A model generated the notes under the pieces. The model worked only from the letters and a program-made list of their open reading frames with translations, was not told the DNA's origin and searched no databases. 64,000 nucleotides of DNA from Streptomyces showdoensis (GTDB lineage Bacteria; Actinomycetota; Actinomycetes; Streptomycetales; Streptomycetaceae): the NCBI RefSeq assembly GCF_039535475.1, contig NZ_BAAAXG010000028.1, positions 1 to 64,000 on the forward strand, written 5' to 3'. The translations under genes and the position numbers were made by a program. Positions 24,776 through 33,145 of the stretch are shown here, one piece after another. Position 1 is the stretch's first letter, and each line of letters starts with the position of its first letter.

Positions 24776-26311
24776 TCAGGTGGGGGTGGTTCGGTCCAGG
24801 CGGATCACTGACTCGTCCAGGCCTGTCAGCAGGGCCGCGTCCTGGGTCACCGCCACCGCTCGTACGGGTGGGCCGGGGCGGAAGGTCAGGTGGTCCGCCG
24901 TCTCCAGTCCGCGGAACTCCACCGCCCCGTCGGCCCAGGCCACCGCCACGAACGGGCCGTACGGGGTCTCCGCCGCGTGGAGGGAGACCACGGGGGACGC
25001 GCGCTCGGCCAGGGGGGTCGGGTCCGGGTCCTTGCCGGGGGTCCAGCGGCGGACCGTCCCGTCAATGCCGCCGCTGCACACGAACGGGGTCTCCGACTCC
25101 ACCGCGGCGACCGCCGTCACCCTGCCGCTGTGCAGGGCCGCCTGGTGCAGGCCGGTCAGGCCGAAGGCGTGGACGGAGCCCAGGCGGTCGCCCACGACCA
25201 CGGAGCCGGAGATCGCGGCGAGGGCCGTGCCCGGGTGCCGGGTCAGCGTCGCCGACACCGCCTCGGTGAGGCGCTGGAGGTAGGGCGGGCGGGGGTTCCT
25301 GCCCGGCACCGCGTGCAGTCGGCCGCGTTCGTCGAGGAGCAGGACCGTGCCGTCGGGTGCGGGGGCCAGGGCCGTCACCCGGCCCGTGACGGGGTGGTCC
25401 AGGCGGCCGAGCGGGCGCGCGTCGGCCGCGCCGAGCAGGCGTACGGTGCCGGCCAGGTCCGCCGCGAGCACGGTCCCGCCCTGTACGGCGAGTGCGGCGA
25501 CCGGGCCCGGCCAGGGCGGGGCCACGTCCCCGGCGACCCTGCTCCACCGCACCCGCCAGGGCGCCGGCTCCGCGGCCGCAGCCAGCGCGGGTCCGAGTCT
25601 CGGGTCGGCGCCGTCGCCCAGGGCCGCGAGGAGGGCCAGGGCCCGGTCCGCCGGGGTGCGGGCGGCGCAGAGCGCCTGTCCGGCGCGCAGCCAGGCCGGG
25701 CGCAGGCCGCCGTGGCGGTCCTCGGGGTCGGCGAGGTATCCGGCGGTCACCCGGTAGGGGTCGGCGGCGATGACGGCGAGGGGGTCGGAGAGGTCGGGCG
25801 GGGCGGCTTCCGTAGCGGGGGGCGGTTCGGGCTCGGTGGCCTGTGCCGCGTCGACCACCGTGACGCGGGCCTCGGTGAGGATCGTGTGCTCGGGGGTGCC
25901 CTCGCGCGTCTCGACCACCACGCGGATCCGGCCCTGGGTGGCCAGGTCCCGCAGCAGCTCGGCGATCCGGGTGGGTTCGGCGGCGGCGTGGAGGGAGGGG
26001 AGGAGCAGGACCGTGCGGGGGGTCCGGCCCGTCTCGGTGGTCGCGAGGACGCGGACCAGGTCGGCGGGGGACGTCGCCACCACGCCGAGGTGGGCGGCTG
26101 TCGCCCACGTGGTGCCCAGGGCGGTCTGGCCGGTCAGCGGGACGAGGGCGCGGGCGGTGCGGCGGCGGCCCCCGGCGCGGGGGCCCTGCGCCGCGAGCCA
26201 GTCGAGCAGGCCGGGGGCTTCGGTGACGAGGCAGAGGCGCGGGGCCTCGGGGTCGGTGAGCCAGCCGAGCAGGGCCGAGGCCCCGGGGAGCTCCGCGCGG
26301 ACGGACGGCAT
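24776..26311 (-). CDS. WD40-like beta-propeller protein with degenerate NTPase-like N-terminus
   Basis: 511 residues. The first ~150 (LCLVTEAPGLLDWLAAQ, RTVLLLPSLHAAAE, then RIRVVVETREG) look like an alternating alpha/beta NTPase domain, but no Walker A GxxxxGK[ST] is present. After a Pro-rich linker, residues 240-511 form repeated beta-propeller blades of the type VAALAVQGGTVLAADLAGTV and VTAVAAVESETPFVCSGGID, six to seven blades in all. Homologous STAND-type proteins use an N-terminal NTPase and a C-terminal propeller sensor; here the NTPase appears inactive. The ATG at 26311 has GAGAGG 5 nt upstream; the GTG at 26317 is the alternative. The function is unknown. Confidence 0.75.
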   Translation of the reverse strand: MPSVRAELPGASALLGWLTDPEAPRLCLVTEAPGLLDWLAAQGPRAGGRRRTARALVPLTGQTALGTTWATAAHLGVVATSPADLVRVLATTETGRTPRTVLLLPSLHAAAEPTRIAELLRDLATQGRIRVVVETREGTPEHTILTEARVTVVDAAQATEPEPPPATEAAPPDLSDPLAVIAADPYRVTAGYLADPEDRHGGLRPAWLRAGQALCAARTPADRALALLAALGDGADPRLGPALAAAAEPAPWRVRWSRVAGDVAPPWPGPVAALAVQGGTVLAADLAGTVRLLGAADARPLGRLDHPVTGRVTALAPAPDGTVLLLDERGRLHAVPGRNPRPPYLQRLTEAVSATLTRHPGTALAAISGSVVVGDRLGSVHAFGLTGLHQAALHSGRVTAVAAVESETPFVCSGGIDGTVRRWTPGKDPDPTPLAERASPVVSLHAAETPYGPFVAVAWADGAVEFRGLETADHLTFRPGPPVRAVAVTQDAALLTGLDESVIRLDRTTPT

Positions 26312-26390
26312 GGGCACCTCTCGGTCGGCGCGGTCGCGACGGGTGTCGTGCTGACGTTGTCGACCTTAGTCGCCCACGGCGCTCCAGTCG

Positions 26391-27167
26391 TCAGTCCTGC
26401 GCTCCCGCGAAATGCTCCCGTACGAGCGAGGAGACGACCTGCAGGTCCTGGGCGATCAGGGCGTCGAGCAGGGCGCTGTGCTCGGCGGCGTCCGCGACCA
26501 GTTCGCCGTGCCGCGTGGCGGGGGCGCTCACGAGGGGCCACTGGGAGCGGCGGTGGAGGTCGTCGGCGATGACGAGGAGCTGCTGGTTGCCCGCCAGGGC
26601 GAGGACGGCACGGTGGAAGGCCCGGTCGGCCTCCGCGTAGTGGGCGCGGTCGCCCCGGGCGGCGGCGGCCCCGGTGGCCTCGGCGAGCGGGCGGAGTTCG
26701 GCCCAGCGGGCGGCCGGGACGGTGCGCGCGAGGCGGAGCATGACGGGGACCTCGATGAGCGCGCGGATCTCGGCGAGCTCGGCGAGTTCGCGGGGGGTGC
26801 GTTCGGTGACCCGGAAGCCGCGGTTGGGCACCACCTCGACGGCGCCCTCGGTCGCGAGCTGCTGCATGGCCTCGCGCACCGGGGTCGCCGAGACGCCGAA
26901 GCGCTCGCCGAGGGCGGGGGCGGAGTAGACCTCGCCGGGGACGAGTTCGCCGCCCACCAGGGCGGTGCGCAGGGCTTCGAGGATCTGGCCGCGGACCGAG
27001 TGCCGGCGGACCCCGCGCGGGGCCAGGCCGGGGGCGGGGTCCTCGCCGTGGGTGTGTTCGCCGCGGACGTCGTGGGTGCGGGTCTGTTCGGGGACCCTCG
27101 CCGCGTCGCCGTACGGCGGCGCGGCCGAGCGGTCCGTGGTCCGCCCGCGCGTGCTGCCCTGCTCCAC
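26391..27167 (-). CDS. GntR family regulator (FCD/FadR type)
   Basis: 258 residues. After a ~45-residue polar leader, the winged helix reads VRGQILEALRTALVGGELVP, then APALGERFGVSATPVREAMQQLATEGAVEVVPNRG, which is textbook GntR. The C-terminal helical FCD ligand domain has AEIRALIEVPVMLRLA, EADRAFHRAVLALAGN and AEHSALLDAL; the His residues there usually hold a metal. The GTG at 27167 is chosen because AGGAGG stands 6 nt upstream; the open frame continues to 27329 without one. No target is evident. It is divergent from the iron-regulated gene at 27316. Confidence 0.88.
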   Translation of the reverse strand: MEQGSTRGRTTDRSAAPPYGDAARVPEQTRTHDVRGEHTHGEDPAPGLAPRGVRRHSVRGQILEALRTALVGGELVPGEVYSAPALGERFGVSATPVREAMQQLATEGAVEVVPNRGFRVTERTPRELAELAEIRALIEVPVMLRLARTVPAARWAELRPLAEATGAAAARGDRAHYAEADRAFHRAVLALAGNQQLLVIADDLHRRSQWPLVSAPATRHGELVADAAEHSALLDALIAQDLQVVSSLVREHFAGAQD

Positions 27168-27270
27168 CCGGGTCCTCCTGCGCTTTGGTGCCGGGCCCGG
27201 CTCGCGGTGCCGGGGTCCCCCGTGCACGATAGGCGGACGGCGTCGCAGTTCAAACACCATGCGTATCGGG

Positions 27271-27289
27271 TAAGGTAAGGCTAACCTGC
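27271..27289 (+). promoter_or_regulatory. Iron box (DmdR/IdeR-type operator)
   Basis: TAAGGTAAGGCTAACCTGC matches 15 of 19 positions of the actinobacterial iron box TTAGGTTAGGCTAACCTAA and lies 27 bp before the FhuF-like start. Fe2+-loaded DmdR1/IdeR would bind here and repress the gene when iron is plentiful. This agrees with the encoded protein's iron role. Confidence 0.85.
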
Positions 27290-27315
27290 TAACGATCGCG
27301 ATTCGGTGGTCCCGT

Positions 27316-28173
27316 ATGGCCGTCCCCACACTGCTGACGTCTGCTCCCGCCTCGCCCGTCGCGGCCTCCTACGCCCGGCTCGGCGAGGTCTTCTCCGGTC
27401 TGCGCGTCGACGAACGCGGCCGGGACGAACGGATGCCGTGCGGCACGGGCTGGGTCGGCGCGGACGAGCTGGGGGCCGGCGGCGCCGCCCTGGACGCCTT
27501 CCTCGCCTGGGACGAGACGCAGGTGCGGCGCGACTACGGGCGCTCGGCCCGCCCCGACGTGGTCGCGAGCTTCGGCCTCCACCGGTACGCCTGGCCCGCC
27601 TGCCTGCTGGTGACGCTCCCCTGGTTCCTGCACCGCCGGGTCCCCCGGCTGCCCGCGCGCAACGTGGCCTTCCAGCGCGCCCTGGGGCGGCTCGCCGTCA
27701 AGGTCGAGGAGTTCGCCTGCCTGCCCGACGACCCGGCCGCCACCCTGCCCGGCGCCCGCGTGGTCCCGGACGAGGAGGCGCTGCGGGCCGAGGTGCGGGC
27801 CTCGCTCGGCGAGCACTTCGAGGAGCTCCTGGCCGGGTTCGGGCCGCGGATGCGCCGCGGCCGGCGGGCGCTGTGGGGCATGGTGACGGACGAGATCGTC
27901 GAGGGGCTCTGGTACATCGGCGAACTGCTCGGCGAGGAGGGCCGGGCGATGGCGGAGCTGGAGCTGCTCATGCCGGGCACGGCCAAGCCGTACGTGGGCG
28001 CCGCGGGCTTCCGCGAGCTGGAGGGCTCGGCCGATGCCTGCGGAGCGAGCCGTTCCACCCGCGACCGGGCGACCTGCTGCTTCTTCTACACCCTGCGCCC
28101 CGAGGACACCTGCCTCACCTGTCCGCGCACCGCCGACCCGGAGCGGGTGCGCAGGCTCGCCGCGGCCGGCTGA
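27316..28173 (+). CDS. FhuF-like (2Fe-2S) ferric-siderophore reductase
   Basis: 285 residues. The C-terminus has the FhuF cluster motif, CC-x10-C-x2-C (TCCFFYTLRPEDTCLTCPR), which binds an unusual [2Fe-2S] centre. The body is the alpha-helical FhuF-type domain, with GLHRYAWPACLLVTLPWFL and RNVAFQRALG. FhuF proteins reduce Fe3+ in hydroxamate siderophores to release iron inside the cell. The iron box directly upstream supports induction under iron starvation. The ATG at 27316 is the likely start although its SD is weak (GGTGG). No siderophore genes lie next to it, so it probably serves siderophores made or imported elsewhere. Confidence 0.87.
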   Translation: MAVPTLLTSAPASPVAASYARLGEVFSGLRVDERGRDERMPCGTGWVGADELGAGGAALDAFLAWDETQVRRDYGRSARPDVVASFGLHRYAWPACLLVTLPWFLHRRVPRLPARNVAFQRALGRLAVKVEEFACLPDDPAATLPGARVVPDEEALRAEVRASLGEHFEELLAGFGPRMRRGRRALWGMVTDEIVEGLWYIGELLGEEGRAMAELELLMPGTAKPYVGAAGFRELEGSADACGASRSTRDRATCCFFYTLRPEDTCLTCPRTADPERVRRLAAAG

Positions 28174-28188
28174 CCGGGCGTCGGCCTT

Positions 28189-28210
28189 ACGCCACCCCCA
28201 GGGGTGGTGT
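28189..28210 (+). terminator. Hairpin after the FhuF-like gene
   Basis: ACGCCACCCC and GGGGTGGTGT form a 10-bp stem with one G·T pair and a very short loop, 15 bp after the stop. Likely a terminator; no U run follows. Confidence 0.5.
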
Positions 28211-28393
28211 GGTTCGAACACAACTCCCCTCGATGGATTGCCAGTTCGACCAGATCGCACCTATTCGTATGCCGTCCGTCCCCGATGGCGTGCTCTTGTC
28301 CCGAAACCCCGTGCCCGCCCCATCGGGTCGGCCAGTATGGGCGGCCGTATCGCCCTAACTGCGAGGCACTACTGCGAGGCAAGGGACACCGCA

Positions 28394-29467
28394 ATGAGAC
28401 TGACCGACATATCGCTGGACTGGCTGCTTCCGGGCGGCGTGATGGTGGCGGGAGTCCTGACGGCGGTGGCGGTGCTCGCGCGCGGGAAGCGCGCCGGTGA
28501 CCAGGCCGCGGCCGACGACTCCTGGGAGCGCAGCGAGGAACGCCGCAGACGCAAGGAGGCGGTCTACGGAACCGCCTCGTACGTCCTGCTCTTCTGCTGC
28601 GCGGCGGTCGCCGCGGCGCTCTCCTTCCACGGACTCGTCGGCTTCGGCCGGCAGAACCTCAACCTCACCGGGGGCTGGGAGTACCTGGTCCCGTTCGGGC
28701 TCGACGGTGCCGCGATGTTCTGCTCGGTGCTCGCCGTCCGCGAGGCCAGCCACGGCGACGCGGCCCTCGGCTCTCGCCTCCTGGTCTGGACGTTCGCGGG
28801 GGCCGCGGCCTGGTTCAACTGGGTGCACGCCCCGCGCGGCCTGGGCCACGCGGGGGCCCCGCAGTTCTTCGCGGGGATGTCCCTGTCGGCGGCGGTCCTC
28901 TTCGACCGGGCGCTGAAGCAGACCAGGCGGGCGGCGCTGCGCGAGCAGGGCCTGATCCCGAGGCCGCTGCCGCAGATCCGGATGGTCCGCTGGCTGCGGG
29001 CGCCCCGGGAGACCTTCGGCGCCTGGTCGCTGATGCTCCTCGAAGGCGTACGGACCCTGGACGAGGCCGTCGACGAGGTGCGCGAGGACCGCAAGGAGCG
29101 GGAGGCCAACCGGATCCGCAGGCGGGAGCAGGCGAAGCTGGACCGGGCGCGGCTGAAGGCGCTCAACCGGCAGCACCGCGCCTTCGGGCGCGGGGGCGGC
29201 CGTCAGGTGGAGGTGTCGGCCCTGGGGACCGGCACGGGTGCGGGCTCCGCGACGCCGGTGCAGGCCGCCGTCGCGGAGCCCGCCATAGCGGACCCCGGAC
29301 AGCTGCCGCTTCGACACCGGCCCTCCCTGCAAGCCGTGAAGGGCGCTGAGCCGCGCACGGGCGAGTCCCGGACGGTGGACCTCACCGCCGAGGACGACAC
29401 CCAGACGCTGCCCAGGCTCGACTCCCTGGAGCGCAAGCTGGCCGACCTGGAGCAGCAGTTCGGCTGA
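28394..29467 (+). CDS. DUF2637 membrane protein with charged C-terminal tail
   Basis: 357 residues. Four membrane segments lie in the first ~175 residues (LLPGGVMVAGVLTAVAVLA, then YVLLFCCAAVAAALSFHGLV, VPFGLDGAAMFCSVLAV and one at WTFAGAAAWFNWVHA). A highly basic, coiled-coil-prone stretch (DRKEREANRIRRREQAKLDR) and an acidic C-terminal end with a predicted short coiled coil follow. DUF2637 proteins are common in Streptomyces chromosomes, conjugative elements and plasmids; their role is unknown, with some encoded near plasmid transfer (Spd) genes. No transfer genes are nearby here. The ATG at 28394 follows AAGGGA. Confidence 0.8.
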   Translation: MRLTDISLDWLLPGGVMVAGVLTAVAVLARGKRAGDQAAADDSWERSEERRRRKEAVYGTASYVLLFCCAAVAAALSFHGLVGFGRQNLNLTGGWEYLVPFGLDGAAMFCSVLAVREASHGDAALGSRLLVWTFAGAAAWFNWVHAPRGLGHAGAPQFFAGMSLSAAVLFDRALKQTRRAALREQGLIPRPLPQIRMVRWLRAPRETFGAWSLMLLEGVRTLDEAVDEVREDRKEREANRIRRREQAKLDRARLKALNRQHRAFGRGGGRQVEVSALGTGTGAGSATPVQAAVAEPAIADPGQLPLRHRPSLQAVKGAEPRTGESRTVDLTAEDDTQTLPRLDSLERKLADLEQQFG

Positions 29468-29502
29468 GCTCCGGTGCGCGTCGGCGCACGCCCCCCACGG
29501 TT

Positions 29503-29532
29503 CGGCGGGGTCGCCCTCAGGCGGCCCCGCCG
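29503..29532. terminator. Bidirectional hairpin between DUF2637 and HATPase genes
   Basis: A 13-bp stem with one mismatch (29503-29515 with 29520-29532) and a CTCA loop overlaps the stop codon of the leftward HATPase gene. Being symmetric between convergent genes, it probably terminates both. Confidence 0.7.
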
Positions 29533-29921
29533 TTCAGTTCGAACCAGACCACCTTGCCCATCCCGCGGTTCTCCACCCCCCACGAGTCGGCGAGCGCCTG
29601 GACCAGCACCAGCCCTCTGCCGTGCGTACCGTCGTCGGCGTGCGGTACGCGCGGGCGGTGCAGTTCGGTGACGAAGTCCCGGACCTCGACCCGCAGCTGC
29701 TCGGGGGCGACGGTGGCGGTCACGACCGCCCCCTCGTCCGTGTGGATCAGGGCGTTCGTCACCAGCTCGCTGGTGAGCAGTTCCGCGACGTCGGTGGCGC
29801 CCGGTGCGCCCCAGGCCCCCAGCATCGCGCGTAAGGCGTGCCGGACTTCCGGCACCGCGGTGAGATCCGCGCCCCCCACCCTTCTGAGCAGTTGAGTCGG
29901 CTGTCGCGCCTCCCCGGCCAT
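29517..29921 (-). CDS. ATP-binding protein, HATPase_c anti-sigma/serine kinase-like
   Basis: 134 residues forming a single GHKL ATPase domain. The N box reads AELLTSELVTNALIHTD, and the G2-type loop THGRGLVLVQALADSWGV follows, with WFEL at the end. This is the SpoIIAB/RsbW-like orphan family that is abundant in Streptomyces and acts on anti-sigma-factor antagonists. No sigma factor or antagonist gene is next to it. The ATG at 29921 is preceded by GGGGG; the frame continues upstream to 29987 without a better start. Confidence 0.85.
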   Translation of the reverse strand: MAGEARQPTQLLRRVGGADLTAVPEVRHALRAMLGAWGAPGATDVAELLTSELVTNALIHTDEGAVVTATVAPEQLRVEVRDFVTELHRPRVPHADDGTHGRGLVLVQALADSWGVENRGMGKVVWFELNGGAA

Positions 29922-30006
29922 ATCCCCCACCCCTGCGTCGGATCGAACAGGCTCACGGGGATGCATGCCCCCTGGGGAGGCCCGCATTCATGGGTGCGGC
30001 GGACCG

Positions 30007-31750
30007 TCAGGGGCGGGGCACGTTGCGCAGGTTGGATCGGGCCATCTGGAGCATGCGGCCCACGCCCCCGTCGAGGACGATCTTGCTGGCGGAGAGGGCG
30101 AAGCCGGTCACCATCTCGGCGCTGATCTTCGGCGGGATGGAGAGCGCGTTGGGGTCGGTGACGACGTCCACGAGTGCCGGGCCCTTGTGCTTGAAGGCGT
30201 CCTTGAGGGCGCCCGCGAGCTGTTTGGGCTTCTCCACGCGCACGCCGTAGGCACCGGCCGCGCGGGCGATGGCGGCGAAGTCGGGGTTCTTGTTGGTGGT
30301 TCCGTACGAGGGGAGTCCGGCCACGAGCATCTCCAGCTCGACCATGCCGAGCGAGGAGTTGTCGAAGACGATCACCTTCACCGGCAGGTCGTACTGGACC
30401 AGGGTGAGGAAGTCGCCCATCAGCATGGAGAAGCCGCCGTCGCCGGACATCGAGACGACCTGGCGGTTCCGGTCGGTGAACTGGGCGCCGATCGCCTGCG
30501 GCAGGGCGTTGGCCATGGAGCCGTGGCTGAAGGAGCCGATGATGCGGCGGCGCCCGTTGGGCGAGAGGTAGCGGGCGGCCCAGACGTTGCACATGCCGGT
30601 GTCGACGGTGAACACGGCGTCGTCGTCGGCGAGTTCGTCGAGCACGGAGGCGACGTACTCGGGGTGGATCGGGACGTGCTTCTCCACCTTGCGGGTGTAC
30701 GCCTTGACCACGCCCTCCAGCGCGTCGGCGTGCTTCTTCAGCATCTTGTCCAGGAAGCGGCGGTCCGTCTTGGCCCGGACGCGCGGGGTGATGCAGCGCA
30801 GGGTCTCGCGGACGTCCCCCCCAGACGGCGAGGTCCAGCCGGGAGCGGCGGCCGAGGCGCTCGGGCCGCACGTCGACCTGGACGATCCTGACGTCGTCGG
30901 GCAGGAAGGCGTTGTACGGGAAGTCGGTGCCGAGCAGGATCAGCAGGTCGCATTCGTGGGTGGCCTCGTAGGCGGCGCCGTAGCCGAGCAGTCCGCTCAT
31001 GCCGACGTCGTACGGGTTGTCGTACTGGATCCATTCCTTGCCGCGCAGCGCGTGTCCGACGGGCGACTTCACCCGCTCGGCGAACTGCATCACCTCGCCG
31101 TGCGCGCCGGCGGTGCCGCTGCCGCAGAACAGCGTCACCCGTTCGGCGGAGTCGATCATCCGGACGAGGGCGTCGATCTCGGCGTCGCCGGGGCGGACGG
31201 TGGGCCGGGAGGTGACCAGGGCGGTCTCCAGGGCCTTCTCCGGGGCGGGTTCGGAGGCGATGTCGCCGGGCAGCGAGACCACGCTGACGCCGCTCTGGCC
31301 GACCGCGTGCTGGATCGCGGTGTGCAGCAGCCGGGGCATCTGCTTCGGGTTCGAGATCAGCTCGCTGTAGTGGCTGCACTCGCGGAACAGTTGGTCCGGA
31401 TGGGTCTCCTGGAAGTAGCCGAGGCCGATCTCGCTGGAGGGGATGTGGGAGGCCAGCGCGAGGACCGGGGCCATGGAGCGGTGGGCGTCGTACAGGCCGT
31501 TGATGAGGTGCAGGTTGCCGGGGCCGCAGGAGCCCGCGCAGGCGGCCAGTCTGCCGGTGACCTGGGCCTCGGCGCCGGCCGCGAAGGCGGCGACCTCCTC
31601 GTGCCGCACCTGGATCCAGTCGATGGCGGAGTTGCGGCGGATCGCGTCGACGACCGGGTTCAGGCTGTCGCCGACCACTCCGTAGAGGCGCTGGACGCCC
31701 GCGCGGACGAGGATGTCGACGAACTGTTCTGCGACATTCTGTTTGGCCAT
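30007..31750 (-). pseudogene. poxB: Pyruvate oxidase/dehydrogenase (PoxB-type, ThDP-dependent), interrupted by a +1 frameshift
   Basis: Two adjacent frames together encode about 580 residues of a complete ThDP enzyme. The first half (start ATG 31750) has VVGDSLNPVVDAI and the ThDP glutamate in QVRHEEVAAFAAG, then GSCGPGNLHLINGLYDAHR. The second half, in another frame, has the ThDP/Mg motif MSGDGGFSMLMGDFLTL and FDNSSLGMVELE. The switch falls in a run of seven C on the + strand (30816-30822). Six would restore a single frame reading AVWGDVRETLRCITPR. Everything else is intact, so a sequencing error in the homopolymer is at least as likely as a true mutation. The enzyme decarboxylates pyruvate to acetate and CO2, passing electrons to quinone. 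Confidence 0.88.
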
Positions 31751-31777
31751 GGGTCCATCAACCCACGGCCGGGGAGG

Positions 31778-33013
31778 TTACGCCTCCCAGACGGCCACCC
31801 CCGTACGGTCGTCGGCGTAGCCGGTGACGCGCAGCTGGGTGTCGGCGAGGAAGGCGGCGAGCCCGGGCGCTTCGGCGCCGGCCCAGCGGGCGGCGAGCTC
31901 GCGGGCGAGGGCGGGTTCGCCGCGCAGCGGCTCGGCCAGGCCGGGGGAGGCCAGCAGCAGCGTGTCCCCGGGGCGGGCGACGGAGGCGCGGAAGCGGAAG
32001 GGTTCGGCGGGGGGCGGGGGCTCCTCCACGAGCGGGCCGGGGGCGGTCGTGATGCCCAGGTCCATGGTGAGGCGGTCGCCCTCCTCGGTGGCCTCGGGGG
32101 GCGCCGGGGGCGGGGAGCCGAAGCCGACGACGGGTGCGCCCGCGGTGGTCTCCGGGAGGAGCGGCTCGATGTCCTGCCAGGCGCCGTCGCGCAGCCGGAA
32201 GAGGCCGCCGGTGCCGATGCCGAAGAAGATCCGGGTGCGGCAGCCGGGGTCGGCGGAGAGCAGCAGGCAGCGCAGGCCGGCCGTGTACTCCTCGGGTTCG
32301 AGGCCGCGCTCGGCGGCCCGGGTGCGGAGCCGGCCGTAGGTGCGGTCGGTGAGCCGGTGGAGGCCCGACTTGAGGTCGCCGCGGCGGCCGGAGCGGATGT
32401 CCTCGGAGAGCCGGGCGTGGCTGCGGCCGACGGATTCGGCGATCCAGTGGCATACGTCGGCGGCGGCCAGGTGGGCGTGCTCGGCGGCGCGCCGGCCGGC
32501 GGCGACGGCGACGAGGACGAGGGCGGCCTCGTCCTGGCCGAAGCGGGCGGTGAGCAGGGCGTCGCGACGGGGTTCGCCGCGGAAGCGGGCGGAGTCGCCG
32601 CGGACGGAGGCGGCGCGCAGGGTGTAGGCGCCGTAGCGGGCCCCGTCGAGCACGGTGTCGGCGACGAGCGCGTCGAGCTCCCCGGGCAGGGCCGCGGGCA
32701 GGGCGGTGGGTTCGGCGTCGTAGGTCGGCGGCCGGTTCCCGACGTGTCCGGTACGGGGGCGGGGCGCGGGGACCTGGAGGGTGGGGGCGGGCTGCTCCGC
32801 GGGGGGCGGGTCCTCCGCGGGCGCCCGTTCCGCGGGCGGCGGGGGCGGCGGGGCCCCGTCGGCCACGGGGGCCTCGGGCGGCCTGTCCAGGGTCGTGGTC
32901 CTGGACGCGGAGTCGAAGCGGTCGTCAAGGCTGTCGGGCGTCGGGACGGGCCCGGCGTCCGGGGCCGCCGCGTCGTAGAGCTTGTCCCACCAGTTGTCCC
33001 CCTGCTGAGTCAT
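31778..33013 (-). CDS. Protein phosphatase 2C-like protein, catalytic residues degenerate
   Basis: 411 residues: about 100 residues of Pro/Ala-rich disordered leader, then a PP2C-like fold (DSARFRGEPRRDALLTARFG, then LVLVAVAAGRRAAEHAHLAA, and a C-terminal RPGDTLLLASPGLAEPL). Active PP2C enzymes have a metal-binding DGMGG and terminal Asp motifs. At the DGMGG position this protein reads AVAAGRR, so metal-dependent phosphatase activity is doubtful. Such pseudo-phosphatases can act as regulators. The start at 33013 (MTQQGDNWWDKLYD) is preferred over 33055. It lies 27 bp upstream of the pyruvate oxidase gene on the same strand. Confidence 0.72.
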   Translation of the reverse strand: MTQQGDNWWDKLYDAAAPDAGPVPTPDSLDDRFDSASRTTTLDRPPEAPVADGAPPPPPPAERAPAEDPPPAEQPAPTLQVPAPRPRTGHVGNRPPTYDAEPTALPAALPGELDALVADTVLDGARYGAYTLRAASVRGDSARFRGEPRRDALLTARFGQDEAALVLVAVAAGRRAAEHAHLAAADVCHWIAESVGRSHARLSEDIRSGRRGDLKSGLHRLTDRTYGRLRTRAAERGLEPEEYTAGLRCLLLSADPGCRTRIFFGIGTGGLFRLRDGAWQDIEPLLPETTAGAPVVGFGSPPPAPPEATEEGDRLTMDLGITTAPGPLVEEPPPPAEPFRFRASVARPGDTLLLASPGLAEPLRGEPALARELAARWAGAEAPGLAAFLADTQLRVTGYADDRTGVAVWEA

Positions 33014-33090
33014 GCCCTTATTGTCCACCGCACAGGCCGTCAGAAAACGGGACATCCGGAAATGTGTCGCGGAAGTCGGATGGAATGAAT

Positions 33091-33138
33091 GGTCCGCCGG
33101 GCGACCCCACCCCCCACGGGAAGGACGCCCGGCGGACC
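33091..33138 (-). terminator. Terminator hairpin after the subtilase
   Basis: A perfect 13-bp stem (33091-33103 with 33126-33138) around a 22-nt loop lies 8 bp downstream of the subtilase stop on the − strand, before the PP2C-like gene. Confidence 0.7.
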
Positions 33139-33145
33139 GGCGTGA

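Noticed and set aside
28394..29467. Integrated conjugative element suggested by DUF2637
   Set aside because: No integrase, replication, transfer or att repeats are seen; the domain is also common in ordinary chromosomal loci.
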